A stretch of DNA of 64,000 nucleotides, taken from positions 372,001-436,000 of the forward strand of contig NTMA01000005.1 of NCBI GenBank assembly GCA_002917075.1, written 5' to 3'. Below, piece by piece: positions 1 through 11,746 of the stretch (positions are counted from its first letter, which is position 1; the number at the start of each line of letters is the position of its first letter). A program made the position numbers and the translations under genes. Under the pieces are notes generated by a model. The model was not told the origin of the DNA and searched no databases. It saw only the letters and a list, made by a program, of their open reading frames with translations. Source of the stretch: Hawksworthiomyces lignivorus. Lineage: Eukaryota; Ascomycota; Sordariomycetes; Ophiostomatales; Ophiostomataceae.

Positions 1-1293
1 GAGCGGAGCGGCGGCAGAGAGACGCACACGATGCCGATGGTGCACTCGGCAATGGACCACAGGACGGACGAGACGAGGTTGTCTGCCAAGAAAGAGAGGT
101 CAGACGAGAATGAAACGAATGGAAAAGCAAAATCCACAAAAGAAATTCTCCGCTGTGTCGCTGAGGTAGACTTACGAGTGACATCGACTGGCGCATTTAG
201 GAGGTGCAAGAAGGCTAACCGAACGATAGAAGCAACGCACGCACTGAGATATGTGTCAACACAGAGGAAGTCAAATTCACGGGGAAAGGGAGAGCGGCAC
301 GCACAAGCCACCGAGGAAGAACAACACCGAAATCATGATCCGTTGCCGCAGTGGCAGCTGCAGGCGCCAGAACATAGGGATCGGCGAGATACACAGAATC
401 AAATCAGTCGTGACATTTATGGCCGTGGTACCGTATAAGAAGTCAGCGAATTTGAAGCATTTGACATCTGGGTCGGTTACATTCCAGGCGCCGGACACAG
501 GTGTGCATTCAAAAATAGTAGCCGGAACTGAGGCAACGCCGAGGGCGATCGTGACGGCTCCGGTGGCGTACAATGCTGTCCTGAACTGACCCCGGGGCGT
601 AAAGATGTGGAAGTAAGAGGCGATAATGGAGAGTTTCGTAAAGGCGATGGCAGCAGCGTAGAAAATATTTGCAACGAACATCAACTAAGAACCGAGCACT
701 TCATGTTAGACTGAGAACATAAAATTCAAATGATAGAAGACAACCTGTGCTGACCTGGATACACGTTCCCAAATCCGAGACTATCGTTGCGAAATCCATG
801 TTCCATACGTGCTTTCCAAGACCGAATTGAGTAGCTGATGAAATAAAAGAACATGTGGTGTCAGTAATGGGTCTATTTTAAAAGATTTCAAAAAGAAGCA
901 ACAAGACACTCACCTGCAAGGACGACAGAGTTGAGAACGAGTGTGAATAATGAAGCTATAATGACGAGATCTACAACGAGCAGGTCAGCAGAGGTGATAC
1001 TTCGTCTCAAAACGATCAATTTCAAGCACAAGGAGAAGAATGCCGTCCATACAGTCGTCGATAAAGAAACGCCCAACGGCTCGTCGCCGAACTACGAGAC
1101 GAAGCAGGACAGTGCCGGTGAGGAGTGCCATAGCTATAATCGTCACGACAATGATCAGAGTGGTGAGCGATGATTTGTCGTTTAGGTTAAATTGGCTCAG
1201 AGTCTCGGGGTTGAAGCTGTCAAGATAGCTTGAGCGTCGCTGCAGCCCATGGGCTGCGGCCAGAGCCGATCGTAATTGTTGTAGTTCCATCAT
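1..1293 (-). CDS. PTH11-type / fungal rhodopsin-domain integral membrane protein (3' end beyond window)
   Basis: Multi-spanning membrane protein of the fungal rhodopsin-like (PTH11-related) family, putative plasma-membrane receptors with no fixed ligand. I read six exons on the minus strand: 1293-1053, 970-914, 834-755, 684-305, 243-176 and 82 to the edge. All joins keep frame. The N-terminus (MMELQQLRSA) is followed by a first hydrophobic helix, then the family's basic-loop/DDY signature (FFIDDY) formed across the first intron, then a helix and FGLGKHVW, which matches the usual YGxGxHxW loop. Later exons give VANIFYAAAIAFTKLSII, an extracellular Cys loop (ECTPVSGAWN) and VASIVRL before the edge. 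The reading frame is intact despite lying beside a decayed region. No CFEM domain precedes the helices. The cytoplasmic tail lies outside the window. Confidence 0.85.
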
Positions 1294-2587
1294 AATGATG
1301 ATGTTATGTTGTCAAGGTCCATTCAGGAGCGGAGAGGAGCGAGATATCGCAGCTGCACCGTGCAGTGAGGATGTCTAATGAAATATATATATAAAAGACG
1401 CCCTCAAGCGGCGAAAATGAAAGAAATATACTGTGAAACAAACTCCAAAAGACAATACGACAAGAAAAGAAGAAGAATGGATACACATGTGGATGCGTAC
1501 CAGAAAAAAGAAGAAGATCACTTTTAAAATAGCAGATCAGGTACCGGAGTCTTGGGAAGAAATTGGATCCAAGGGATCGGGATCACACACCAGGACGTTC
1601 ACCAGTTCGCTAAAGAGAACATCACTGTTTTGCTGTTTCGTCTGCTGCACTCCATGTTGATGCCACGGGCTGCTCCACACGATGTGCATGGTACGTATTA
1701 GTGTGCCTAGTTTTTGCGTGAACTACAATATGATCTATCGAAAAAAAAAAGGAGACAGATCGAAGTCGAACAATAATATGAGCGATCTTAGAAGAGCTAA
1801 ACTGGACCTGGTCCGCACACAGACGCACACACGCACGCCAAACTAAGAGGACACAGGCCCGGGGGGACGAATGAAGAGACCCGAGAGGATCCGTAAAGGG
1901 TCGGCAAAGGCTAAGCGCACGCCACACAGCCATCCTCCGTGCAGTCGACAAGCAGCAGGAAAAGCATATGCAGCTTGGCAAGGAACGTGGCTTTTCAATA
2001 TTATACTGCCTCATTCTCGTTTTGCTGAGCAATATGAATATTTTGTTCAGCTTTCCTCGTACGGCTTAGTGTACCAGAATTCTCCTTGCCTTTCCTCTGC
2101 CGTATCTACGGGTAGCATTATCTGCCATCCCGTCCTTTCTCAGCTTTTTTTAATGAACTTTGCCCTACCGGGACAGATGCATGATGTGGCCGTGAGCAAG
2201 AAATTTTGGTACTGAAAAAGGAGTTCGCTTGTCAAGAGACCGGCGACCTTTTCCTCGTCTGGCTCTACTTAAGCCTACATGGCGTGCATTGCTCTCCCCT
2301 CATGCCAAGATGTGTGCACTTGGCAGTCGTTTCCTAGTTACGATTTCTTGTTAGAGTCATATATTTCTTGCCTACGGAATTGTCGTATTATTTTAGATGA
2401 CCTGGGAGAGAAGAAGACGATTCCACTTAGGTAAACGAGTCCAAAAGAGGAACTTTATGGTAGTCGTACATATATTGACGGTTGGTTTTGTTACGGCTTC
2501 TGCAATTGGTGCCTTGGCAGGGGGAGACTGCAAGCTCTTGTTCTTGTCTTGTTATTTTGTAAGCGAACGGGATGTGGAGAATAGAGT
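1294..2587. other. Spacer without a recognised gene
   Basis: Upstream of the PTH11-type gene. Only short, stop-rich frames are present and none has a recognisable motif or credible splice pattern. It holds A-rich tracts around 1441-1520 and 1739-1750. I see nothing else in it. Confidence 0.4.
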
Positions 2588-4328
2588 CTAGTGCCTCTCG
2601 TGGTCGCCGTGCTTCTCCACGCTGTGCTCATAGTCTGGTATTGGATCCCTGTCAACGACAGCTTTGACCTCAAGCCAGCTCTGCTCTTGATCGCGTCTAA
2701 CAAAGTCCACTAAGTAGCCATTATCCTAAAATCAGATTTCCTAAGCGAACCTCAAGAACGGAGGAGAGTCGTTAATTCCGGAGAGTAGACATGATCAAAA
2801 GCTGAATCGATCAGATAAATGATTTCGTCCTGCTCGCATATTCTAGCTATATCTTAAAGTGCATCTTACATACACTGTTACAACAAGATAAGACTGTGAT
2901 CGCTTTCTCTCTTACAAAATATTCTACAACTTGCAAGACAGAGAACACTATGGAGAAGAGAGCAACAGTAGTAAATGGAAATTATGATCACAAAAAGACA
3001 GACGAGCAGCGGAGTCGCATACTAAGTACCATTTAGTTGAAGAATTTTGCACAGCTTTTCCCTATTCCAGCTCGTGTGCGGAATAATATGCTCCACAGCA
3101 TGGACGCGCAAAAAGAAAGTACCGTGCTGCAAAAATGGGGCGCGCAAATTGGGGCAAACTGTCCGAACTATCTCTACGGACCAAAGATCCGGATGCTACA
3201 GAACGGCGCACAGTTGTGGTAGACACTGAATATCTCCCGCATTAAGCTCTGGTGCACTGAACACACAGGGCCTGCCAGGCATTTCAGAGCCTAGACCTTT
3301 GCAAATCCAGGTCCACTACCATGCGACCCCTGGAAGACAAGCATTGGTATGCCGCCACTTGGCATGCCTTCGAGTCTAGCAGTGGGGCAGCATTACGCCA
3401 ATGAACACGAGATTGGGTGTCGTGAGCCCAGGCTTATGATAGATAGCTTCCCGCTAAACGAACAATAGAAGACTGTGCCTGGCTCTCTTTTATCACTTTT
3501 GGACCGGCCGACGGCAGCCGTCAACATTCGAGCATCGCCAGACGTCTTCTTGCTCACAGCTGCTCGATGCGCTTGCGGGGCGATTGTCTCCTTCCGTTCC
3601 TTGCCCTTCGTGTTCGGCTTTGGGCGTTGCTCGTCTACTTCAATTCTTCTCCCCTCGCTTAGTTATCCTCTCTTTGAACGTAATCCCTAGGCGATTTGGG
3701 TTTGCTAATTTCCAGACTGATCCGGTGATGAACTGCCAGCTATGAATCAGGAACCATTTCCGTAACATCTCGCTAACATAACACACAGACACTCACATAA
3801 ATCTATATTATTATCATACTTTGCACAGAGATTTCGTAAGCACATAACACTCTCAAGATTTTCATATCCGCTTTCTATGCCACAGCTCACTTCTTGCTGG
3901 GACATTTGAGGATAAGAAAGCCATTCTTCATACTGTAGTCTGAAACAGCAAGATGAGAATTGTAGGAAGAGAGTAAGCTTATTGCCTTTCGATATTAGCT
4001 GCGGCCTCTCGAAGAGGCGTATCTGCATCTGATAGAGTTGGATCAATGTGTGCAACAGTACTTTCGAGTGTTCTCTTCGTTTTAGTTGCCTGAGAATGGG
4101 TTGTCCTGTCGAAAATATTCTATTAGGCGATGCAAGAGGTACTCACGCAAGAAAATTAGCGGAGAACTGCTGTTAAGGGGGCGTATTCTAGTGAGAACTC
4201 CCTATCATGAAGATACACGCATGTTTCTCATGCTCAGGTATAACAAGCCAAACAAACAAACCAAAGAAGAAAAAAAATACCATCAGGTTGACCACCGTTA
4301 TTCTCAGGAAAATGAGGAATGCTCCTGG
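2588..4328 (-). pseudogene. Scattered coding relics of an unrecognised gene
   Basis: Several minus-strand stretches read like protein but do not join into one open frame. The piece at 2588-2725 starts DNGYLVDFVRRDQEQ, ends in a stop and is preceded by an AG acceptor. The piece at about 2755-2846 contains QDEIIYLIDSAFDHVYSPEL. Another at about 3870-3960 contains YSMKNGFLILKCPSKK behind a good acceptor. A longer one at about 3975-4245 contains HDREFSLEYAPLTAVLR, then in-frame TAA, TAA and TAG, then HIDPTLSDADTPLREAAA. The piece near 4280-4328 contains IPHFPENNGGQPDG. Composition is protein-like and the stops could each come from CAA/CAG by C-to-T change. I cannot name the family, and the pieces may belong to more than one gene. 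This is inference from codon-like texture only. Confidence 0.3.
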
Positions 4329-4811
4329 CTGTTGAAAGAAGCAATTGCAACTCAACTTGCCATAGCATTGAGAAGGCAGCAATGACCATGCACACTTCAA
4401 AATTGTAACGTCTAAAACTACGATGTATGTGTCTACATGTCGAAGATATTAGCTAGACCTATGACGTCTGATGATTGTGGTATTGGTAATTATACTAGCG
4501 ATAACGCCCGTATTTGCGATAATATTAAGAGAAAAGAGGATGGGGTCTTGTATCTCGAACCGACAGTAGGACTATCGGTGAAGACGATGTTGATTGGTAC
4601 TGCAGAAATGCATCTTCCAGCCTCGTGGTCCTGTTTGGCTCATCATAAAGAGTCGCCATTATTCTCTCAGCTTCTAGGTAAATAAGTATAAGATTTTTCA
4701 GTCAATTGGGCATCAATCAGAGGCCAAAATGCTGCATATATTTCTACCAGAGTCATCCTCTTGGTTTTTTTTTTCTTGAGTCTGTCATCTGCCTGGAAAT
4801 TTCGGTTAGTC
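4329..4811. other. Spacer upstream of the NLR pseudogene
   Basis: AT-rich, with short stop-rich frames only and a T-tract near 4765-4774. An 82-codon plus-strand open frame at 4437-4685 has no recognisable motif and I do not call it. If the downstream pseudogene was ever transcribed, its promoter would lie here. Confidence 0.35.
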
Positions 4812-7800
4812 ATGGAAAACTAGGCATCCTGGTGGTGGCCATTTGGCGACGGCGACATCAAATCGAAAGATTCTTTTGCTCCTCCATCATCTGCACCATC
4901 TTCGTCCGGCAAGGACCTAGGGCTGAACATAGTAGCAGAAGGAAAAAACCCAATCGTTGAGTATGTACAACTGCTCGTGTATCTTTTTGCGCAGATGTAC
5001 TTATCTAATAACACCTTTCTCTGGTAGTATTGTCGCAATTCACGGGATCAACGGCCATAGGGACCAGACCTAGACGGTACGTAACGGCGTTAATTGGCTC
5101 CGTGATCTGCTCAAGGACGACCACCTCCTGAAACACCTAGAACGCGATTCCGAGTGGCTGCAGCAACAACTTGATCAGTACGGCCCTATCAGCAACAACT
5201 ATGTTACCAAGTTTGTATACGAAGAATATGAGACGCCGACCAAAATGGGCCATAAAATGATGGTACGTCTATCCTTCTCCACTTCAAGTAAATATATAAA
5301 CTAAGGTGGCTAGATTGTTCCTCGCGCATCGGCGGTCGTTCCGGGTCAAGCCGATGCCGAACCTATTCCCATACATGCGGATCATGTTCACATGGTCAGA
5401 TATCTTTCCAAGGAAGACGATGACTACGTTACAATTTCAGAGCACTTGCAGATCATGGCTCAGAGCGCCACTGAAAGGATACAATTGCAATGGGAGAAAG
5501 AGATGAGAAAAAATCGTGGTGAGCGTGTATGAGCATTTATTTATCTTGCCGAGGACGGGGCTGACTGATATGCGTAAGTTCAAATATTAGAAAACATCTC
5601 TGCAATAAATGACTACTCCCTCCCCATGAGCCAACCTATTGGTCGCAATATCCCTGCTTTTGTGGGAAGGCAACAAGACTTTTTGCAAATTCACGACATT
5701 TACACAAGGCTGAAGAACGCCACATTGCCATCGTGCAAGGGTTGGGTGGAATGGGCAAGATACAGCTGGCGCTGAAATACGCGAGCCGCTACAACAAAGA
5801 GTATTCGACTGTCCTCTGGTTCAATGCCAGAGACGAGACGACATTGAAACACAGCTTTCACCTTACTGCCAAGAGGATAGCGCAGTACTACCCAGGTCTT
5901 ACGCCAGTTCAAGACGCCATTACAACTGGGGACGATAATAGAATTGCAGAAGCGGTTAAAATTTGGCTAGAGGAAAAGGATAACAATCATTGGCTTCTTA
6001 TTTTTGACAACTATGACAATCCAAAGTTCGGGACCTGTAGAGATCTATCTAGAAGGCCAAGGGATGAATCTCATGAAGAAGCAACTCAAGAACAAGCAGC
6101 CAAAGGAGACGAGTATGACATCAGGCCTTTTTTTCCCTAATTGGTATGACGGCGCTATTCTCATCACGACACGGTCGTCTGCCGTGCAACTTGGCTAAAT
6201 GATACGAATTCAGAAATTGTAATCCATTGACGACGGCATGGCTATTTTGGAGTCTACATCCGGTCGTCAGAATCTGAAAGATGGTAAGACTTGCATTGTC
6301 GTAGATTCACAAAACCAGCGCTAACGCCAAGCACAGATGTTTCTGCCACCAGATTAGTAGGAAAGGTCGATGGCCTTCCACTTGCACTCGCGACAGCAGG
6401 TTCATATCTCAAACTAGTTGCGACAACGTGTGCCGACCATCTGCAGCTCTACGAAACATCTTAGTTACGACTCCAACAGGCGACTCCACAACTGGCAACA
6501 TATGACTATGCCATGTACGCGACATGGAACATCTCATATGACCACATCAGACGGCAAGATCCAAATGCTGCAATGCTGGTACGGTTCTGGGCGTATCTTG
6601 ACAACGAGGACTTGTGGTTTGAGCTTCTGCAAGGAAGTCGGTCAAAATGCATGAATTGGCTAGATGATTTAACACGAGACCGGCTTACCTTCGATGAGGC
6701 TATGCGATTACTCTGCAGCTATGGTTTAGCAGACCCAAACCCGCCCACAAAGGAGTACGGAGCAGAATCTCCCGGCTATAATGTCCATGACTGCGTACAT
6801 ACCTGGATGCTGCATGTGTTAAATAAAGAAGGAAACGCCGATTTGCTACATTCTGCGATCGAATGCGTAGTATTTAGCATAGGATGCTGCCCCGGATTCC
6901 CTGAACTTTGGATAATATTAAGTCGCATTCGTCGTCATCTGGATCGGTGGGAGTATTTCATAGCACAGCTACGGGGAGAACATATCTCCACTGGTCTCTT
7001 AATTTTACGTGCCAAAGTGGGCATATACGGGTTGAAAATTAACGACAGTAAAGACAATAACGATGAAGAGATATATACACAAATGCTCGAAAGATGCGAA
7101 AGTTTGCTTGATCCAGCTCACATCTTGACGCTTGAAGTCGCAAGCGAGCTCGCTGACGCGTACTTGAACGAAAATTGCTTTGATAAGGCAGAAGCTATGT
7201 TTTCACGTGTACTCATGGGTTTTGAGAAGACATTAGGGTCAGAATGTGAAGAAGTGTTACGAATCCAGAGGAACATTTGCGTCTTGTACTTGAGGCAAGG
7301 TCGCCTTGATGGTTTGGAAGCAATGTACATGCGAGTGCTCAAAGCGCATGAAAAGACGCATGGGCCGACTGATCAGAAGACAATATATTTCGCCAGGAAA
7401 TGTGCTGAGTTTTATAAACACCAAGGCAACTTCAGTCAAGCAGAAGTCCTATACAGCCGCGCGCTCAGGGACCAGGAAGCCTTAACGGGGCTGAGTGATC
7501 TGTCGACACTCAACGTGATTAGGGAGCTCGGTGATCTCTACTGCTTTCTAAACCGCCTTAGTGAGGCGGAGAGATTGCATACACGTTGCACGGCTGCGAA
7601 AAAGCTCTTCTGTCGTCGCTAATCCACAGCTACCTACCGCTCCTTTCTTCTCTGATGTCTCTGGGACTCATTTGTTCCACACTTAGGAAAAACGCCGAGG
7701 CGATCGACTGCTGCACTCGGGCTGAAGAAGTAATACGAGCTGCTCATGGCTTTGAAAGCCCATACCGCAAAAATGCGCTGAAAACGATGGAGGAATTAAA

Positions 7801-7837
7801 AGAGAAGATCACAGCGGGCTCTGTGGAAAGCAGTTGA
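4812..7837 (+). pseudogene. Decayed fungal NLR-like gene: alpha/beta hydrolase remnant, NB-ARC, TPR
   Basis: Relic of a STAND/NLR-like protein, a family tied in fungi to non-self recognition and cell death. Order: N-terminal leader (SWWWPFGDGD), the start of a SesB-like esterase domain (DIVAIHGINGH, formed by a spliced intron), its tail (ISNNYVTKFVYEEYETPTK, then IVPRASAVV after the intron at 5263-5313), NB-ARC (PAFVGRQQDFLQIHDIY; P-loop GLGGMGKIQLALKYA; HWLLIFDNYDNPK; GAILITTRSSAV; DGLPLALATAGSYL), then TPR-like repeats to 7837. The esterase core is missing near 5130. Lesions: TAG 4821, TAG 5071, frameshift near 5705, P-loop Thr-to-Ile at 5760-5762, frameshift in the T7 run 6128-6134, TAA 6196, TAA 6220, TAG 6462, frameshift near 7588. 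The 3' half, from about 6513, stays open for 369 codons. Non-functional as NLR; family assignment is firm. Confidence 0.88.
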
Positions 7838-8169
7838 CACAAAGCAATCTCTTATTTTGCCTTTCTCTTTCAATACCGTCGAGTTTATTTGAACTGTGGA
7901 ATATTCTTCAGTAGCTCTCCAGCTATTAGTCAACGTACAAAAAAGTACAAGATCTGCTCTATGTCTGTTCTCTACCAATAATACAGGATTGTTGCCACCC
8001 AAGGAAACGTCAAAATGATCAAACCTCCCAAAAGATTCAAGAGTGAAAAAAAAGAAGATTGCAACGAAGGTCGTAGAAGGCCATGCCAAGGGGAGGTTAA
8101 GGTGAGACAAAAAGATGGCTTCAAAATCAAGACTATAAGAGAAATAAGGTAGTCCTCCATCTGCGCTTC
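7838..8169. other. Spacer between convergent genes
   Basis: About 330 bp between the end of the NLR pseudogene and the stop of the minus-strand SH3 gene. It probably holds the 3' UTR of the latter. I see no gene or RNA here. Confidence 0.4.
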
Positions 8170-11100
8170 TTATGTGAAGCGCGTCCGGCCGGTGCTGCTG
8201 CTGATTGACGAGGCGTTGCTGCTGCTCACGGGCCGGCGGCTGCTGCTCTTGAAGATGTTCTTGCCCCAGCCCGACTTAGCCGGCCGCAGCGGCGCGATCG
8301 TCTCCTGCTGCAGCGTCTTGGTGATGATGTGCGACTGCGGGAACACGCCGAACTTCCCCTTGCTGTTGGTGCCGGCCCAGACCCAGTGGTCCGCGTAGAC
8401 GCCTAAGTAATATTGTTAGCAAATGGCAGGCGGAGAGGATGGGGAACATAAAGAGGCTGAAGGGAACACTCTGCTCACATTTCACGTTCGAGATGATCTC
8501 GCCCTTTTCGAAGGTGAGCCAGACCGACTGCGGGTCTTTGTCGACGAGCTTGTTGCTGCCAGTACCGGTGCTGATGCTGCGTTTGTCGCTGGCGGCGGCG
8601 TCGTCTTCGCCGTTGGGGCCCATCCGCGGCTTCCACTTCCAGCGTGCCACCACGCTCATGCCGCTGCTGCTCTCCATGGGGATCTCGTTTGGCCGCGGCG
8701 GCTCGATCTGCACCGCCTTGGCCGGGAACGCGCCGACGAACCCGTCGTGCCACCCCATGCACCACTTGCCCTCCCACTTCTCCGGGAACACGACGCCCAC
8801 GATGCGCGCGCCCACCAAGAACGGCAGCATGTCGCCGCCGAAGCTGGGCGGCCGCGGCAGCTTTTTGGCGCCGTACCGCTGCATGTGCTCGCGTGTGGCC
8901 GTGGCCACGGCCGCCTGCGCGACCGTCGGCGGCACCGGCGTCGGCAGCGGCGCCCGCACAAAGTGCAGGTCAAAGTCTTCGGCGTTGGGGTCGGCCGCGT
9001 CGATCTTGTCGCCGTACAGCACCGTCAGGCCCGGCACCTGCGGCAGCGGCTGCGGGTGGCGCGCCAGGTGCAGCAGCAGGTGGTCCGGCGTGGTGAAGAC
9101 GGTGGCGTCGCCCTCGCGCACCGTCGACACCGAGTGCACGCAGAAGATGCACGCGTAGTGGCTCTCGGCCAGGCGCTGCGAGTTGATCGTGTTGCTGAGA
9201 TGCGACTTGTACAGCAGCCGCAGCCGGAAGCGGACGCCCGACTTGGTGAAGGTGGCCTCGGCTGTGCGTTGAGACGTTTGTGTTAGCCATGCTTGCTCTT
9301 GTCGGGCTTCACGTGCAAACAACAGGAAAAAAAAGACTTACGCTTCTTTTCAACGTCCAGGCGGACTTCTTCATAATTGTGGGCGTAGCCACATCCGACA
9401 CAGCGGCCGATCTTGGTTTGTTTGTTCTGCGAAAAAGTCAGAGGATGCTTCCCAATCGAGCTGTTATCAAAAAGAGAAAATGGAACTTACGGCGACGTAG
9501 CCGCCCGTCTGCGAGATGCCCTTCCAGTGGCCGCCGACACGGAACGCCTCGGCGCCCTTGCAGAAGCCGCCCATCTGCTCAAAGGTGCTGTGGGGCCCGA
9601 TGCTGCAGTCTGGCTCGCGCACAAACTCGCGCGTCATTGGCATGTCCGAGTTCACCGACTCCGTGGTCGACACCGTCCTCTTGAGCGGGTCCTCCACCAC
9701 CATGAGGCCCTGGTCGAACTGCTTCTCGGACGGCGCCGACGGTAGGCTGTCTGGCGTCGTCACGCTGGCCGGCGTCTGCGGCGACTCGTCTCTGTCCGCC
9801 GGGTGTGTCGCCCCGCTGGCCGTCGTCTTGCGCGACGAGTCCAGCTCGTGCTCGTGCTCGTGTTCGCGCAGCACGCGGAGCTCGTGCTCTGGCTCGGGCT
9901 CCGGCTCGGGCTCCGACTCGGTGCTCTCGGGCTCGAGAGGCTCTGCCTTCTTGAACTTGGGCGACAGAGGCAGCCGGATCGGCGGCACCGGCGGCGACGG
10001 CGCGAATTTGATAAAGTCCTGGATGCTCTGCGACTCCTCGGCGGCCGTCGTCGTCGTCGTAGACGTCGACGTCCGCCGCGACAGGAGCGACGGCGGCAGC
10101 GACGCGGACGAGATGGGCGGCGCGATAAATGGCGGGGGCGACGTGGTGCGAGCGAAGTGGCTGCTGCTGTTGAGGAGAGAGGAGGAGGAAGGGGGCATGG
10201 CTGGCGGCGGCAGCGGAGTCATCTGTAGGCGGCCGGCCGCCGGCTCGCTGTGCAGGGAGATGGAGGAGGCGGCGGCGTAGGCCGACGCGGGGATCTCGGG
10301 CGGCGTCATGTACGTCATGACGGGCGACGAGGTGTAGCTGGTGGCGGCCGAGGACAAAAACGACGTGCGCGCGTCCGTCAGCACGGGGCTCGGCGCCGAG
10401 TCGAACACGGACGGCGCCGCCGACGACGGCGTCGTCGTCGTCGTCGTCGTCGTCATCGTCGCCGACCGCACCGACCCGTCAATGTTGAGCGAGTTGAGCC
10501 GCGACAGCGCCACCGCGCTGTCGTACGACCCGCTGCTGTAGTCCGTCGCCACCGTGTCCCGTGACGCCTTCTTGCGCAGCGCCGACTGCTGCCGCGTCCG
10601 CACCGCTGCCGCCGCCGACATGGGCGCCGTGCCGACTCCTCCTCCCACCTGCTGGTGCCGCACCCACGCCGACGTCCGCGGGATCGACGGCACCTGCGCC
10701 TCGAACCCACCCTCCTCGCCCGGCGTCGTCGGCGACGACGGCCGCCGCGCGTGCCGCGCCCGCCCGTTGGCCATCTTCTGGCGCAGCGCCTCCATGCGGT
10801 CCGCCTCGTCCAGCGGATACCGCTCCGAGTCTGACCGCGACGCGCTCGACGACGTCGTCACTGCCGACCCTTTGGTGCCCGCGCGCCGGAGGCCGTTCTG
10901 CACGTGGCTGATGCTGCTCTCCGGCCGGATCGTGTCTCGGTGGGAGCTGCCGTTGACTACGCTGGTTCCATTCATTCCGTTTGCGCTCTTTTCCGTTCCT
11001 TCGTTCAGCTGGTCATCTTCATCAATCATCTCAGGGGAGCCGGGAATCGGCGATATCATGCGTGGGTGGACCGTCTTCATCATGGACGACCGCGGTGTGC

Positions 11101-11746
11101 CGGAGCGGCGCTCAGTCTGCGGGATGGGCGGCATGGGCGGCATAGGGGGGAGCGGCGGCAGCGGCGGGAACATCTTGGTGCGGCCTCCTGCAGACGGCGT
11201 GCCCGCGACGATGGCCGCGAGCTGAGACGCCGTGCTCTCCCGGTTTGGCGCTTCGAGCTTCAGTCGTTTAGTGTGATTAATTACGTCCAGGGCAAAGGAC
11301 CGCGTGGCTGCCTGCAGCTCGGTAAACTTGTCCTGGTCAAAGGTGTCCGGTTCAATGTAGTCTTCAAAATCGTACAGCAGATCCTCCAGCAGCCGCCTCT
11401 TCTTCTCAATGTCATCTAGACAGCACCACCGTGGTCAGCCAAAACACAAAAAAAAAAAAAGCTAATACGCAGAAAACGAAGCTGACGCACCTTGTTGCAG
11501 CATAGCGTCCTTAAAGGCGTCGCCATACTTTTCTACCTGGCCATCCCAAATTGGTTGTAAACGCTTCAAGGCGCGCTCGCCTTCTCGTACGACGGCTCGT
11601 CCAGCTTTGGACAGCGCCTCTATGAGCTCAGCATCCTCACCGTCTCCCTCCTCAGCGCGGGCCGTCGCATTGCTGACTGCCTCATTTCCCCGCTCGACCA
11701 CTTCCCTAAATGGCCGAACAATAAGCTCTTCCGCATCCACGCCCAT
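8170..11746 (-). CDS. SH3-domain protein with possible zinc ribbon (five exons)
   Basis: Likely cytoplasmic adaptor, about 1093 aa. Exons are 11746-11491, 11415-9491, 9426-9342, 9261-8479 and 8402-8170, and all phases close. The N-terminal 130 residues are helical (ERALKRLQPIWDGQ; DDIEKKRRLLEDLLYDFEDY). A long disordered part follows, with a Pro/Met run after KMFPPLPPLPP, poly-Ser, poly-Thr (encoded by a GTC/GAC repeat near 10430) and alternating Glu-Pro and Glu-His stretches. Exons 3-4 carry CVGCGYAHN and later YACIFCVHS plus a His pair (LLLHLARHP), which together could bind zinc. The C-terminus reads as an SH3 fold split by the last intron (WLTFEKGEIISNV, then DHWVWAGTNSKGKFGVFPQSHI), followed by a Ser-rich tail. 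The family looks ascomycete-specific; I know no named function. Binding of proline-rich partners is inferred from the SH3 only. Confidence 0.82.

Noticed and set aside
5733..6140. NB-ARC piece as a separate intact small gene
   Set aside because: It is the middle of a larger NLR frame, with a frameshift at each end and a mutated P-loop.
8423..9286. 287-codon plus-strand frame opposite the SH3 gene
   Set aside because: Arg/His/Ala-rich shadow; the minus strand holds SH3 and a spliced structure.
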